From Mimachlamys varia (Eukaryota > Mollusca > Bivalvia > Pectinida > Pectinidae), in contig OX392534.1 of NCBI GenBank assembly GCA_947623455.1, positions 37,825,426 through 37,889,425 on the forward strand: a stretch of DNA of 64,000 bases, given 5' to 3'. Shown piece after piece: positions 1 to 10,107 of the stretch (position 1 is the stretch's first letter; each line of letters starts with the position of its first letter). Under the pieces are notes generated by a model, which saw only the letters and a program-made list of their open reading frames with translations, ran no database searches and was not told the DNA's origin. A program made the translations under genes and the position numbers.

Positions 1-1149
1 AGCCTTTCTGTCCTAATTGTATGCTGTGTGATTGTGAGGGATGTGGGATCTGGAGGTATTGTGGTTGATCTCCATTAAGGTACTGTTGGTGACTTTCACT
101 GATATTGTTTGTAGTTTTGCTATTTTCTTTACATTTTCAGTAATGAAAATGATCACCAAGCACTCCTGTAACTTTTTGGTCTTGTAAAACATCCTGGTAT
201 GTGATATGCTTCAGGATCATGTATTGTATCAAACATCCAAATATTTTTCTATTCATTCGTATGCTCATGGTAAAAAGAGACAAATTTAAATGGCCTTGAC
301 CTTCACCATCAATATCTGACCCAACATACCTTCTCTTGACCTTGACCTTGGAGACTTTCCTTGACCTTTAAACCCTGTTGATCCTCCTCCTTTTTACCCC
401 CTGTGTAATCACCACACCCAGATAAAGCCACAGAAACCCCCCAAAACAAGTGTTTACATTTATCTATAATTGCTGACTGAAACAAGGTGATGATTTAGAT
501 TCCAAAAGTTCACCAACTTTGCTTGTAGGTGGTGATAGAGTTAAGCAGAGCCAGTGTATGGTGTGTGTTAGCATGTTTTCAGTGATATGATCAGCTGGAT
601 ATGTGAAACTTGATAAGATTTCCCCAGCTGTTTGGTCTTTGAAACACGATAAAGAAACACTAATATCATAGAGAAATTGATTCCCTCCATTATTTTGTCT
701 GGTCAACATGTTCATCAGAAGACCTCACAAGCTCCTGAAATATTATCAGTAATAACTGCAATTTTTTCCCCATAGAATTTGATTTTCCCCCAAAAGGTTT
801 AAAGGTGAATTCACAGACTTGCCTTCAGGATATACTTCCATTGGTTTCATGACTGTCTGGTGTGCAGTTTCTAGAGATCGGCTTGTCTGTCCGGCTTGTC
901 TGTCCAGCTTGTCTATCAGGCTGTTGTTACATACTATCATGACATGACGATATGTGATGCATTATTTCTGAGAAAATTCTCTGTTGAGGTTGACAGCATA
1001 ATGCTCTATTTGAATATCTGATCATGCATGCTTCATTAGCCTAAGCATGACAACAGAAATCAAAGAAAAAGCTGGTATTACTTACCCTTAAATATAAACT
1101 TTTTTTTAACAATTATGAAACAAGTTATCCAACTTACATTAATCATTCT
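1..1149. other. Non-coding stretch, no gene seen
   Basis: No exon or RNA gene is recognisable. The only structure is a cluster of TTGACCTT words around 290-370 (four within about 80 bp, one as TTGACCTTGACCTT), which match the reverse complement of the AGGTCA nuclear-receptor half-site. A short duplication of CTTGTCTGTCC lies near 882-915. Reading frames here are short and unlike any family I know. Confidence 0.5.
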
Positions 1150-1328
1150 TGTTGGCCCTGATGTTAGCGCTCATAGGGTCTTAATTGGAAACAGGAGTAC
1201 CCGGAGAAAACCCACACACTTGGACAAGTGACCCCTATAATACCTTTCCACATCTGGTCAGGAATCGAACCCCAGCCACCTTGGGGAAAGGCAAGTGCGC
1301 TATCTACTACCCCACCCGACCTCCCATA
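1150..1328 (-). mobile_element. tRNA-derived SINE
   Basis: Read on the minus strand, the element has a tRNA-like head with an A-box-like block (TGGGGTAGTAGATAGCGC) followed by a near-perfect B box (GGGTTCGATTCC, complement at about 1260-1272). The body carries GGGTTTTCTCCGGGTACTCC (complement at about 1197-1216), a word I associate with the conserved central part of invertebrate SINEs. Translations across it give the GGVVDSALAFPQGGWGSIPD type of string common when such SINEs are conceptually translated. It is non-coding and non-autonomous, and the 3' end is not sharply defined. The tRNA-derived origin is seen directly; the family assignment is inference. Confidence 0.75.
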
Positions 1329-1669
1329 ACAGCTAAGGTCTAGATTGAAACTATTGCCAGAGTGCTGGATACTGATTCCGAATATTCTATAGATCATTGT
1401 TGGTTGTGATTTGCACTTTTGGAGAGTTATCTGCCCTTGTTTAAACACACTGACCTTTGATGATATACAATGTAGTAACAGAGGATTTGTTTTATGTCAG
1501 GAGATTAAGAGTACTTTTACTTTACACAAGGACTTTGTATCTGCTATCTGGTCCTTATCTGATACTGACTGCCTGGGGAAGTTCATGAAAAAGTCATTAG
1601 GAAGTAACCGTATAGAAGGTTTGCACCCTGTCCATCTTTCAATGTATCACTTTGAAAACTGCCATGAAT

Positions 1670-1812
1670 CTCAAGGGAGATAATTGGGTGATAAAAGAAA
1701 TAACGAATAATTTAGAGATAAAGAATAATTTAGAGATATAACTGACCAGAGATAAAGAAAACCAGTGGATCAAAAGGGAGATAACTGATGATTTAAAGGG
1801 AGGTAACTGTGA
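1670..1812 (+). repeat. Degenerate repeat of GGGAGATAACTG words
   Basis: The word AAGGGAGATAAC(T) or a close variant occurs three times (about 1673, 1774 and 1795), with an AATAATTTAGAGATA doublet between. The same word recurs near 39515, 50128, 50362, 50381 and 56860. It looks like the residue of a dispersed repeat rather than coding sequence. Confidence 0.4.
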
Positions 1813-2980
1813 TACCTCTCGGGAGAATAATGATATTTATACCCGATACCTCTTATTTGACGTCAATGTTCAGCTAATATCAGCAAATTCAGGCGCGTTT
1901 ATGAACGTTTCTATGAAGATTTCTATATTCAATTTTGCTAGATTCAATTTTGACTTGCAGAGCTGCAAAAAATAAGTGTTCATTGAAAGCGCCTTTTTAT
2001 CATCAATGGCGTACTTTGGTGAGATTGTTTTGAGTACAAAGGGATGCCACTCTGAGTGAGCAGATGGCGTATTTGTTTAGTTGCTAATTAATTAAACAGT
2101 AGATTTGTCCCAAGTAGCCTGGTTAATCTGTCCCTTGGATAGGACAATAGATCTAGAGGTCCCAGGTCTCAAAGCATGTAAGGTATTGAAGCCAAAAGAG
2201 AATTAATTAATAAAAAGTAATATTAACAGGTGAGGCTCTGGTTGCTACATAACAATACATGTGCTTTATGAGAGACCTAAAACAAATTTAACAAATAGAG
2301 TTTGACCTGCTGAAGTCCACAATGAAATATACCCATTAGCATATATGTACAAATCATTTTCATTTTCAATCTTGATTCCATTGCATCAGAATTCTTTTCC
2401 ATCTCTTTCCTAATATTTTTAATTATTCAGCTTTAGAAGGATTTGTAATGTTGCCAGATGTTGATATTACACAATTAAATAAATTGCAATTTGTGTTTAT
2501 AAGTACCTTAGGTTATTGAATAGAAGTGGGACCACTACCTAGCTATAGTCATTCTAAGTACAATTAGTTACACAAGTATAACACTTATATACATGTATAC
2601 TACAGTTGTATAGCTAAACCTTGTTTTCACACATGATTTTATTTCAATTTAAATAACAGTTGAATAATTAAAATTTTGATTAGTGAACCAAATAATAAAT
2701 TTAAACAATTCATAAAGACTACTTACTTGAAGGTTACAATTAATTTTTCAGAAATACCTTACATTAATTATTGTGTAATATTGCCAACTCAAACAAAGTG
2801 AACCAGACTTAGGTGAAATTTACATCGGGTTTGATATTGTTTGATTCTATAAGCAGATCAAGTTTTCTATTGTCTAGAGGTGTGAGTGATATTTGTAAGC
2901 ATTAGAATAATATATAATCAGACTGACTGATCACGACATTAGTGTACTGTTTACTGAATATTTAACTTATTTAGGTAGAA
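1813..2980. other. A+T-rich non-coding stretch
   Basis: No open frame of interest and no recognisable RNA. The sequence is A+T-rich with short oligo-A/T runs, and I see no repeat structure beyond low complexity. Confidence 0.5.
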
Positions 2981-3590
2981 GGGCCAAGTGGTAAAGGTGT
3001 CTGACATTCTGCTACCACTTGACCTCCACCTCTTGGTCACGGTTCCCAAGTGGTTAAGTGCCTGACATTCTGCTACCACTAGCCCTCCACCTCTTGGTCC
3101 CTGTGGCCTAGTGGTTTAGGTGCCTGACATTCTGCTACCACTAGCCCTCCACCTCTGGACATGGTGGCCAAGTGTTAAAGGTGTCTGACATTCTGCTACC
3201 ACTTGACCTCCACCTCTTGGTCACGGTTACCAAGTGGTTAAGTGCCTGGCATTCTGCTACCACTAGCCCTCCACCTCTGGGTCCCTGTGACCTTGTGGTT
3301 AAGGCGCCTGACATTCTGCTACCACTAGCCCTCCACCTCTGGGTCCCTGTGGCCTTGTGGTTAAGGCGCCCGACATTCTGCTACCACTAGCCCTTCAACT
3401 CTGGGTTGTGGTGGCCTAGTGGTTAAGGTGCCTGAAATTCTGCTACCACTAGCCCTCCACCACTGGGTTGTGGATTCGAGGCCTACATGGGGCTGTTGCT
3501 GAAGGTCAGTCTGTTTTTCTACAACTTTCCTCCACTTCTAAAACCTTTAAGTTCTGTAAATTGATATAGCTGTAAGTAGGGCGTAAATAT
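2981..3590 (+). repeat. 62-bp tandem array built from a SINE tRNA-like head, ending in a SINE body
   Basis: Eight units of 61-62 bp (GACATT anchors at 3003, 3064, 3126, 3187, 3248, 3310, 3372 and 3434) each contain TGGCCTAGTGGTTAAGG or a variant, which fits an RNA polymerase III A box. Only the last unit continues into a B-box-like GGATTCGAGGCC (about 3472) and a SINE-like tail with CTTTCCTCCACTTCTAAAACC (3526-3546). The array therefore looks like repeated duplication of the 5' half of one tRNA-derived SINE. Short open frames across it are by-products. Confidence 0.75.
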
Positions 3591-3594
3591 AACG

Positions 3595-4560
3595 AAAAAC
3601 AAATCAAACTATTTAGGTTGTAACAAAATACTCCAGTCTCTTTCTCTTTGTATAAATTTTAAAAGTACATAAAACCTGAAAGAAGTATTTAACTTGTCAA
3701 GGGAGTGGTTTGTTGAATCCTGAAAACTTCAGGATCTGTTTTGAATTAAGATCCCATATGATGATTGTCATCAGTCCATAAATGTTTATGATTAGTTAAA
3801 GCCAGTGAAATATTTTAAATATTAAAGGTAGAACATTGTAATTGAAGTATTTAAACAGATTTATTACTGTATAAAAGAAAACCCATTCCAAATGTAAGAA
3901 AAATATTATTTATGGATTTACATGTGATCAACATGACAAAATCTGTTCAAAATTTTATTAAAGAAGATTGCGTTTGAAATTGACAAAAAAAATTAATGGC
4001 TTAATTAAAGAGTAATGGGTTGACAACATCAGTGTTTGAAGTGTCTTAAGAGCTGGTGAATGTGTGGGATATTTTAGGCTCCCATAACCAAAAAGCGATT
4101 TTTTCCCCCTTTTTTCGCCAATATTCTTCAGAAACAAATTACGGAACCTGTCATACAGGCATCATGTAGAAACCTGTTAATCACTACATCTGATAAAGGA
4201 GTACATAAATTGTATCTATGTAATAATATAAAACTGACGTTCATGACAAATCTTAATTTCGTTATTTTATGCTCCCATAAAAATCGGAACCTATATAATT
4301 ATAATGTACCCATGTCCGTCACGTTCGATCGTAACACTTCAAAGTTAACTGTAATAGGTCTACCATCTTATTTATCAGATTTTTGTCGTGACTTTATACA
4401 AAGGATAGCTATGAAAATGTGTGGGACCAGTTCAAACCGGGGATGATATTGTCCTAACTAGTCAACACCAAGGTCACTGTTTCTATTTATAGACCAAGCT
4501 TTGCTATTTTGTCAACAGATTCATTTTAATCATGATCAGTTGACCGAGTTACGGGGTAAG
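3595..4560. other. A+T-rich non-coding stretch
   Basis: Oligo-A/T tracts and short chance frames only. Two copies of GCTCCCATAA (about 4079 and 4270) hint at an old repeat, but no boundaries can be set. Confidence 0.4.
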
Positions 4561-4564
4561 GGGA

Positions 4565-4750
4565 ATTCCAAGGTTTTTTGGGGGAAGTTTTAGGGTCATT
4601 AATGGGCCCCATTCCAAAATGAAATATTTCATAACCAAGCCAAATTCCCAAAATTTGCAGTAACCTCCTGAAAATATCTTTCCCAATTCACTAATTTTCT
4701 TCCCGAAATATAGACCAAAAGGCCCCATCACAAATCATTAAGAAAAACTG
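4565..4750 (+). repeat. Dispersed repeat, copy 1
   Basis: About 190 bp is shared in the same orientation with 61768-61958, including TTAATGGGCCCCATTCC, GCCAAATTCCCAAAATTTGC, TCCCAATTCAC and AAAGGCCCCATC in the same order with small indels. There is no coding potential and no clear terminal repeat. Probably two copies of an old non-autonomous element. Confidence 0.75.
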
Positions 4751-4754
4751 CTGA

Positions 4755-5318
4755 ATTCAAAATGTGTGAAGATTAGGGTAGTATATTAAGTTACAAAATA
4801 TTTGTTTAGTGATTGTATTACATTAGATTCAATTTGTATATATTTACTGTAATCGTATACATATTTAAGGGAGTATCATAATTTTGGTGATTCCCTTAAA
4901 TAATGATTGCGCTAATTATAGTTTCTGTATAATGCTTTCCAAGCAAGTGTTGAGAGCACACAAGTTCACCACCATTTTGCTTATCTGCCTTAATTCAGTT
5001 ATGCGCTTAAGTTTGAGGGTGTCATAATAAGTTTGTTTTTGCAGTATCATGTACAGTTTGTCACACAGAGGTTTTATAGTTTAGAATGAAATTGCATCAA
5101 AATGTCTTCAAGAATTGTTTAAGGGAAAGCTGTCATTGCGTAAAGAAGATGTAGAAGATTAGGAAGTTTTTTTGTCAGAATTATCATAGAACACTGTATA
5201 AAGACACAACCCTGCACAGTGTCTCCCATTGGTGGCCTGTAGAGCAGCACTATATTAAGATTACTTATACATACAGACACAGGAAAACAGGTATGTTCCC
5301 ATTGCCATTGGTCACATC
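4755..5318. other. A+T-rich non-coding stretch
   Basis: No gene, RNA or tandem repeat recognised. A CATATTTAAGGGAGTATCATAA segment and the surrounding A+T-rich sequence show no further structure I can support. Confidence 0.4.
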
Positions 5319-5319
5319 A

Positions 5320-5564
5320 GGGCCAGTTATTCAAAGGGTGATTAGCTGAATCAGTGATTAGGGCGAATTTTTATTCTTCTGTTACTTTAAAATAAAACCA
5401 TAGACCTAGTTACATCATTGCAGATATCAAATACCTAATAGTGTCAATTTACTTGCAAAATTTAATGAGTTTACTTTGTATACTGACAGAATTATTAAGA
5501 TATGAAAAATGTTGTTAAATTTTAAGTGATTAAAGCTAATGTCACCTTTTGAACAACTGGGCCC
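5320..5564. mobile_element. MITE with terminal inverted repeats
   Basis: The left end reads GGGCCAGTTATTCAAAGGG, and the complement of the right end (5536-5564) reads GGGCCCAGTTGTTCAAAAGG. Similarity extends inward through GTGA(C)ATTAGC to about 40 bp. The 245-bp interior is A+T-rich and non-coding. Two inverted ends at this spacing are typical of a non-autonomous DNA transposon. No target duplication is clear, so the superfamily is unassigned. Confidence 0.7.
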
Positions 5565-5565
5565 A

Positions 5566-6050
5566 AATGTTAAATTTTAGGATCAGAGCACTGACAATAT
5601 ATATAATGAATGTATACAAGTCTGTGTGGCAATTATAATGGGACTGGGATGTACAGAATGTAACCATAGATTTTACGTGTAATTTTGTCAAATAATGTTG
5701 GTAGGAGTGTTGGGAGGTAAATATAGTTTTTACGGCTGAATTTATTGAACTGAAGGAAAGGACAATTTATCCTTGGAGATTAAAATCGTGATCACATTAT
5801 ATAAGGCCTTGTTTTGGAAGTGGTTTTCTCCTGCATTTCCAGATAATTCCAGGATTAGATGACGAGGTGGTCCAAGAATAATGTACAGATGTGATGACAA
5901 TTGCGTGAAATCATCAGATATCTAAACTGGTGTACTGTGATTACTATCAGTATTCTCCCTTCAGTGTTAGAAGTTGATACGTATTGAGTCTAATAGTGGT
6001 TATTTAATGTCTGTAAAATCACTGCTGACTTATAATTCTGATTAGATATT
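5566..6050. other. Non-coding stretch
   Basis: Nothing recognisable: A+T-rich, without long frames or repeats. Confidence 0.4.
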
Positions 6051-6052
6051 TT

Positions 6053-6265
6053 TATGTCCCAGCCTTAAAATGGAGGGCATATAGTGTTACCAGTCTCATC
6101 TCCTGTCCTGTCTCCTGTCCTGTCTTCCGTCCCGTCTCCTGTCCTGTCTCCCGTCTCGTCTCCTGTCCTGGTCTCCCGTCCCGTCCCCCATGCTGTCTCC
6201 TGTCCCATCTCTCTGTTTTTATCATTGGAAAAAAATGTTTTCACAATATTATACATATAAACCAA
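6053..6265 (+). mobile_element. Relic of hairpin plus pyrimidine-run element
   Basis: The segment begins with a loose hairpin (TGTCCC ... GAGGGCATA, 6056-6082), followed at 6091-6207 by a tandem run of CTGTCCTGTCTCC/CCGTCCCGTCTCC words. This matches the head of the better-preserved elements at 23870, 47001 and 51966. The apparent acidic GDRTGDETG peptide on the minus strand is the translation of the pyrimidine run and not a gene. The downstream end is not visible. Confidence 0.5.
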
Positions 6266-7436
6266 ACTTCAAGCAATACATCATTTAAAAATATTTGTGG
6301 TTGAAAATGTGTTAATGAATTTGATTTGTAACAATATCAATTTCAATGCTGTAGTTGATATGGAATATTGTAAAATGCTTGTAAGAAATTTCAGTATTAA
6401 CATATATGCATTAACTCTGTCCTTAAAAAAATCTCTTTAATTTCATTATTTTCTTGTTTTTGGCTGTTGGTGATGAAATGCGAGATTTGAAATCTGTCAC
6501 AATTGCCATCAGATACACTCGATATAGTGACAGACGGTGCTTCGTCAAATATTCTTAATACGTACCAAATAAATAAATGTTCGAGTCTGCTAGGATCATC
6601 AAACACCTAGTACTGTGATAATTGTCAAAAGTGCGGGATGTTTCGTGATTGAGCACTGGCTTATTATCTCAAGGGATTTACGGAGAGAAGACACCCCGCC
6701 CGAACCTGTCCTTTCTTGTACTTGAGGATGATAGATTGATGCTTTCCATGATTTTTCATCTTTTCCATTTATATCTAATCTGGATCCCTCCCGACATCTC
6801 GCTGTCGATACACAGCTTACGTTATGGGGATACTTTTGAAACATTGATTGGTACAGGGATATAAGTGTGATACCTTCCTGTGTATAGTGTGGGAGGTTGG
6901 CGAGTATTTGATAATGTTGAGTGATGATTTCTGAATAATGGACAGATTGTTTACAGGAGGGCAACATACTGCAGGCGACAAATCCTGATTTAATGGAGAC
7001 AGCCAGGAACAAACACATCTGTGGCTGTGTTAACTCAGATCTACTAACTCAAAGCAATTGTATTTACAAGTTCAAATGATTTCCTGACTCTGGTAATACT
7101 TCAGACTTGTGAGTATGTGTGTACTGTGTTTTGTTTAATTCTGCCTGTTTTCTACCTCCAAATCAGAAAAGAAAAATTCTAATGTTAGAATTCCATTCAT
7201 TAAAATTATGAATTAAAAGACTTTAGAACAAGTCTTTCAAAATGGAATGTCTGGTAATGAAGAATAGTGGTTAACTGGTTTTGAGTAGGATTGCTAAAGT
7301 GGCCTTGATATATCCTTGTCTTATCACAATAATAATATTAAATACGCAATGTTAAATTAAAATTCTTGTATCTGGATGACAATATCGGAATCATTTGATG
7401 ATGGCCTAATTGACTGGTGGTTAGATGGCCCTCTCT
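6266..7436. other. Non-coding stretch with two chance frames
   Basis: A 139-codon minus frame (6599-7018) and a 69-codon minus frame (6397-6606) resemble no family I know. One frame of this length is expected by chance in a window of this size and composition. No splice context or homologous motif supports them. Confidence 0.4.
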
Positions 7437-8305
7437 AAATGTGAGTGTTGGGTGAGGGCTGATTTTGAGTGTAAGGTGAGGGCTGAATTTGTGTGTTGGG
7501 TGAGGGCTGATTTTGAGTGTTGGGTGAGGTCTGATTTTGAGTGTTGGGTGAGGTCTGATTTTGAGTGTTGGGTGAGGTCTGATTTTGAGTGTTGGGTGAG
7601 GGCTGATTTTGAGTGTTGGGTGAGGGCTGATTTTGAGTGTTGGGTGAGGGCTGATTTTGAGTTTTAGGTGAGGGCTGATTTTGAGTGTTAGGTGAGGGCT
7701 GATTTTGAGTGTTGGGTGAGGGCTGATTTTGAGTGTTGGGTGAGGGCTGATTTTGAGTGTTAGGTGAGGGCTGATTTTGAGTGTTGGATGAGGGCTGATT
7801 TTGAGTGTTGGGTGAGGGCTGATTTTGAGTGTTAGGTGAGGGCTGATTTTGAGTGTTAGGTGGTGGCTGATTTTGAGTGTTGGGTGAGGGCTGATTTTGA
7901 GTGTTGGGTGAGGGCTGATTTTGAGTGTTGGGTGAGGGCTGATTTTGAGTGTTGGGTGAGGGCTGATTTTGAGTGTTGGGTAAGGTCTGATTTTGAGTGT
8001 TGGGTAAGGTCTGATTTTGAGTGTTGGGTGAGGGCTGACTTTGAGTGTTGGTTGAGGGCTGATTTTGAGTGTTAGGTGAGGGCTGATTTTGAGTGTTAGG
8101 TGAGGGCTGATTTTGGGTGTTGGGTGAGGTCTGATTTTGAGTGTTGGGTGAGGTCTGATTTTGAGTGTTGGGTGAGGGCTGATTTTGAGTGTTGGGTGAG
8201 GTCTGATTTTGAGTGTTGGGTGAGGGCTGATTTTGATTGTTGAGTGAGGGCTGATTTTGAGTGTTGGGTGAGGGCTGATTTTGGGTGTTGGATGAGGGCT
8301 GATTT
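7437..8305. repeat. 24-bp minisatellite, about 36 units
   Basis: The unit is GGGCTGATTTTGAGTGTT followed by GGGTGA. Because 24 is a multiple of three, both strands stay open: the minus frame 7435-8424 reads as an NTQNQPSP octapeptide repeat with a short unique N-terminal part, and the plus frames read as ADFECWVR. Substitutions fall at both silent and replacement positions of the minus frame, and no signal peptide or second domain is present. I treat it as non-coding repeat. Confidence 0.9.
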
Positions 8306-8697
8306 GCCCTACATATGACTGAAGTAGAACAATCCTCTTTATTGTCAGGCATACCTAAAACATCTGGGTCCCTAATTGGGGCTCGGGGTCCCCAGATCCT
8401 CGTACAGTGTCCAGTTGTGGTCATTATTAATTGTCCTTTCTGACCTGTTCCGCTTGTCCTTGTGACTACAACATATGGTAGTGTGGGTGACAGCTAGACT
8501 CTACATGCAAAAATTAAAACTGGTTTAATATTAGGGGATTGTTTCTGTGAAAAAAATCTAACAGGCTTCCTTACAGAGTCTTGAGATTAATATTAAAAAC
8601 AATCTTCCTACAATATGGTGGATGATTGTGTTGAAGCAGAACAGTTGCATCATCTGGATGTGTGAACTGTGCTGAGAATTAAGCTCCTTATTCATAC
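8306..8697. other. Non-coding stretch
   Basis: Unique sequence between the 24-bp array and an element relic. No gene recognised. Confidence 0.4.
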
Positions 8698-8890
8698 TAT
8701 CTGTCAGTCTGTCCATCTGTCAGTCTCAGCGTCTGTGTTAGAATCACTATAACCATAGCACATGATACTCTTGTCTACAACTGCCGTAATTGGTATGACA
8801 ACCTCTAGAGAAAGAAGAATGCCATCTTTTGCTTCAGAGTTATGTCCCTTTATTAAAAGATAGAGTTATGGCCCTTTGCTGTATATCACC
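8698..8890 (+). mobile_element. Probable relic of CTGTCC-run element
   Basis: A degenerate CTGTCAGTCTGTCCATCTGTCAG run (8700-8725) is followed about 110 bp later by two copies of AGAGTTATGTCCCTTTATTAAA and AGAGTTATGGCCCTTTGC. I know these words from interspersed molluscan elements that start with a CCGTCC run. There is no hairpin and no 3' end. Low confidence. Confidence 0.35.
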
Positions 8891-9056
8891 TTGTCCGGGG
8901 AATACTTTACTTACTCCAGTCCCACTCTCTTGGTTGACATTGTGTTGCTTCATGATATCAGGTCTGATACTCAAATTCTATACAGAGTTAGATAACCCTT
9001 ATCTAATCAATGATATTGGGGGTTGTCTAGAGTGGGAATTACTAACGGATTACTTG

Positions 9057-9191
9057 TGTAACAGGAGAAAGAAAAATTGTAGCGTCCAGACCGGGGTTCG
9101 AACCCGGGACCTTCCGAACTTTAGACGAACACTCTACCAACTGAACTACCTGTTGTGGTGCCAATGATTGACCCAGTCCAGTTCCGCTACA
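9057..9191 (-). mobile_element. tRNA-derived SINE, full head
   Basis: On the minus strand the element shows an A box (TAGTTCAGTTGGTAGAGTG, complement at 9134-9152) and a perfect B box (GGGTTCGAACCCCGG, complement at 9092-9106) about 30 bp downstream, as in a tRNA. The acceptor stem does not pair, so this is a tRNA-like SINE head and not a working tRNA gene. The outer sequences, TGTAACAGGAGAAAG (left) and CAGTCCAGTTCCGCTAC (right), recur at 9311-9364. Confidence 0.8.
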
Positions 9192-9310
9192 TTCCTCCCT
9201 CCTTTTCTCCAAGTCTTCGCCCCCCGAAAACAACTATTTCCAAGTTTGCATATCCGCTTGCTATGTGTTCTCTCAATGCTTTAAACAAGGGTTGGCAAGC
9301 TCACCAATTT

Positions 9311-9364
9311 TGTAACAGGAGAAAGAGAAAATGTAGCGTCCAGACCTAGTCCAGTTCCGCTACA
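9311..9364 (-). mobile_element. Same SINE lacking its tRNA-like part
   Basis: This 54-bp segment repeats the outer parts of the 9057-9191 element (TGTAACAGGAGAAAG, TGTAGCGTCCAGACC, AGTCCAGTTCCGCTACA) but jumps directly from CCAGACC to AGTCCAG. It lacks precisely the A-box and B-box block. It is either an internal deletion between short CCAGAC/CCAGTC similarities or the state before the block was inserted. It should be non-mobile without its promoter. Confidence 0.7.
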
Positions 9365-10107
9365 CTTGCAATTATTAAAAGGTCTTGGCTTAAGTACTTC
9401 TTGTTACATTTCACAATAAGTTACATTCTTTACTGTACATAAAACAAAATGTGTAAATCAATAAAGGTTTTGTTATATTTGTTTCACAGTTGAATATTTT
9501 TCTTTCTATAAGAATAAAGCTAAAGGACTAAGATGAAAATGTTATCAACAAATATTTGTGTATTAGAATCAAACATAGTATTTATGATTGAACATGAAAG
9601 GTGTGAAGAACATGGCTTGGAGACAGAAGGCAGATTTACTATAACTAATGGGTTTTTTGTGTGGTCCATATTACAAGCAAACATAAAAGAAAAAGAAAAT
9701 ATCATCAAAAGTATGGATAAAAATTCTCTGAATTATTCAGAATTTTTATCCATAGATATCTTACATGATAAAATATACAGTCATTAGGGTCACCACAAAA
9801 CTTGGAGATAGGAGGTGTTTCTAGGAGTGACCTAAACAGGATTGGAAGGTTGCCTAAGGCATCAAGTGACATTTTATCAAACATTGCATGGGTATCATCA
9901 GTTATCGTGTAATGATCATGTAGCCTAGCTTTCTAGGTCTTCCATCATCTTGGCCTCTGAAACTAGCAGGTCAAATACAAAGGTCATTGACTCAGATGTA
10001 TAGAAGTTTTAGGTTAATTTGAATTGATATATATCTGTTCTAATTCAGCCAATTTCTTCTATCAAATACCTGTCATTACTCAGCCTTAAATTCTACGTAT
10101 TTAAGGA
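9365..10107. other. A+T-rich stretch with a 41-bp palindrome
   Basis: An 84-codon plus frame (9533-9787) matches nothing known and is probably chance. It overlaps a 41-bp near-perfect palindrome at 9713-9753 with 15-bp perfect arms (ATGGATAAAAATTCT and its complement). No other structure is seen. Confidence 0.4.
9713..9753. repeat. 41-bp inverted repeat
   Basis: Arms of 15 bp (ATGGATAAAAATTCT / AGAATTTTTATCCAT) flank an 11-bp centre, CTGAATTATTC, which is itself partly self-complementary with its neighbours. It could extrude as a cruciform or act as a transcribed hairpin, but no T-run or gene context argues for a terminator. Confidence 0.7.

Noticed and set aside
6599..7018. 139-codon minus frame as a gene
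   Set aside because: No family motif or splice context. About one frame of this length is expected by chance in 64 kb of this composition.
9086..9160. tRNA gene
   Set aside because: A and B boxes are good but the acceptor stem does not pair and the segment is embedded in a repeated element, so it is a SINE head.
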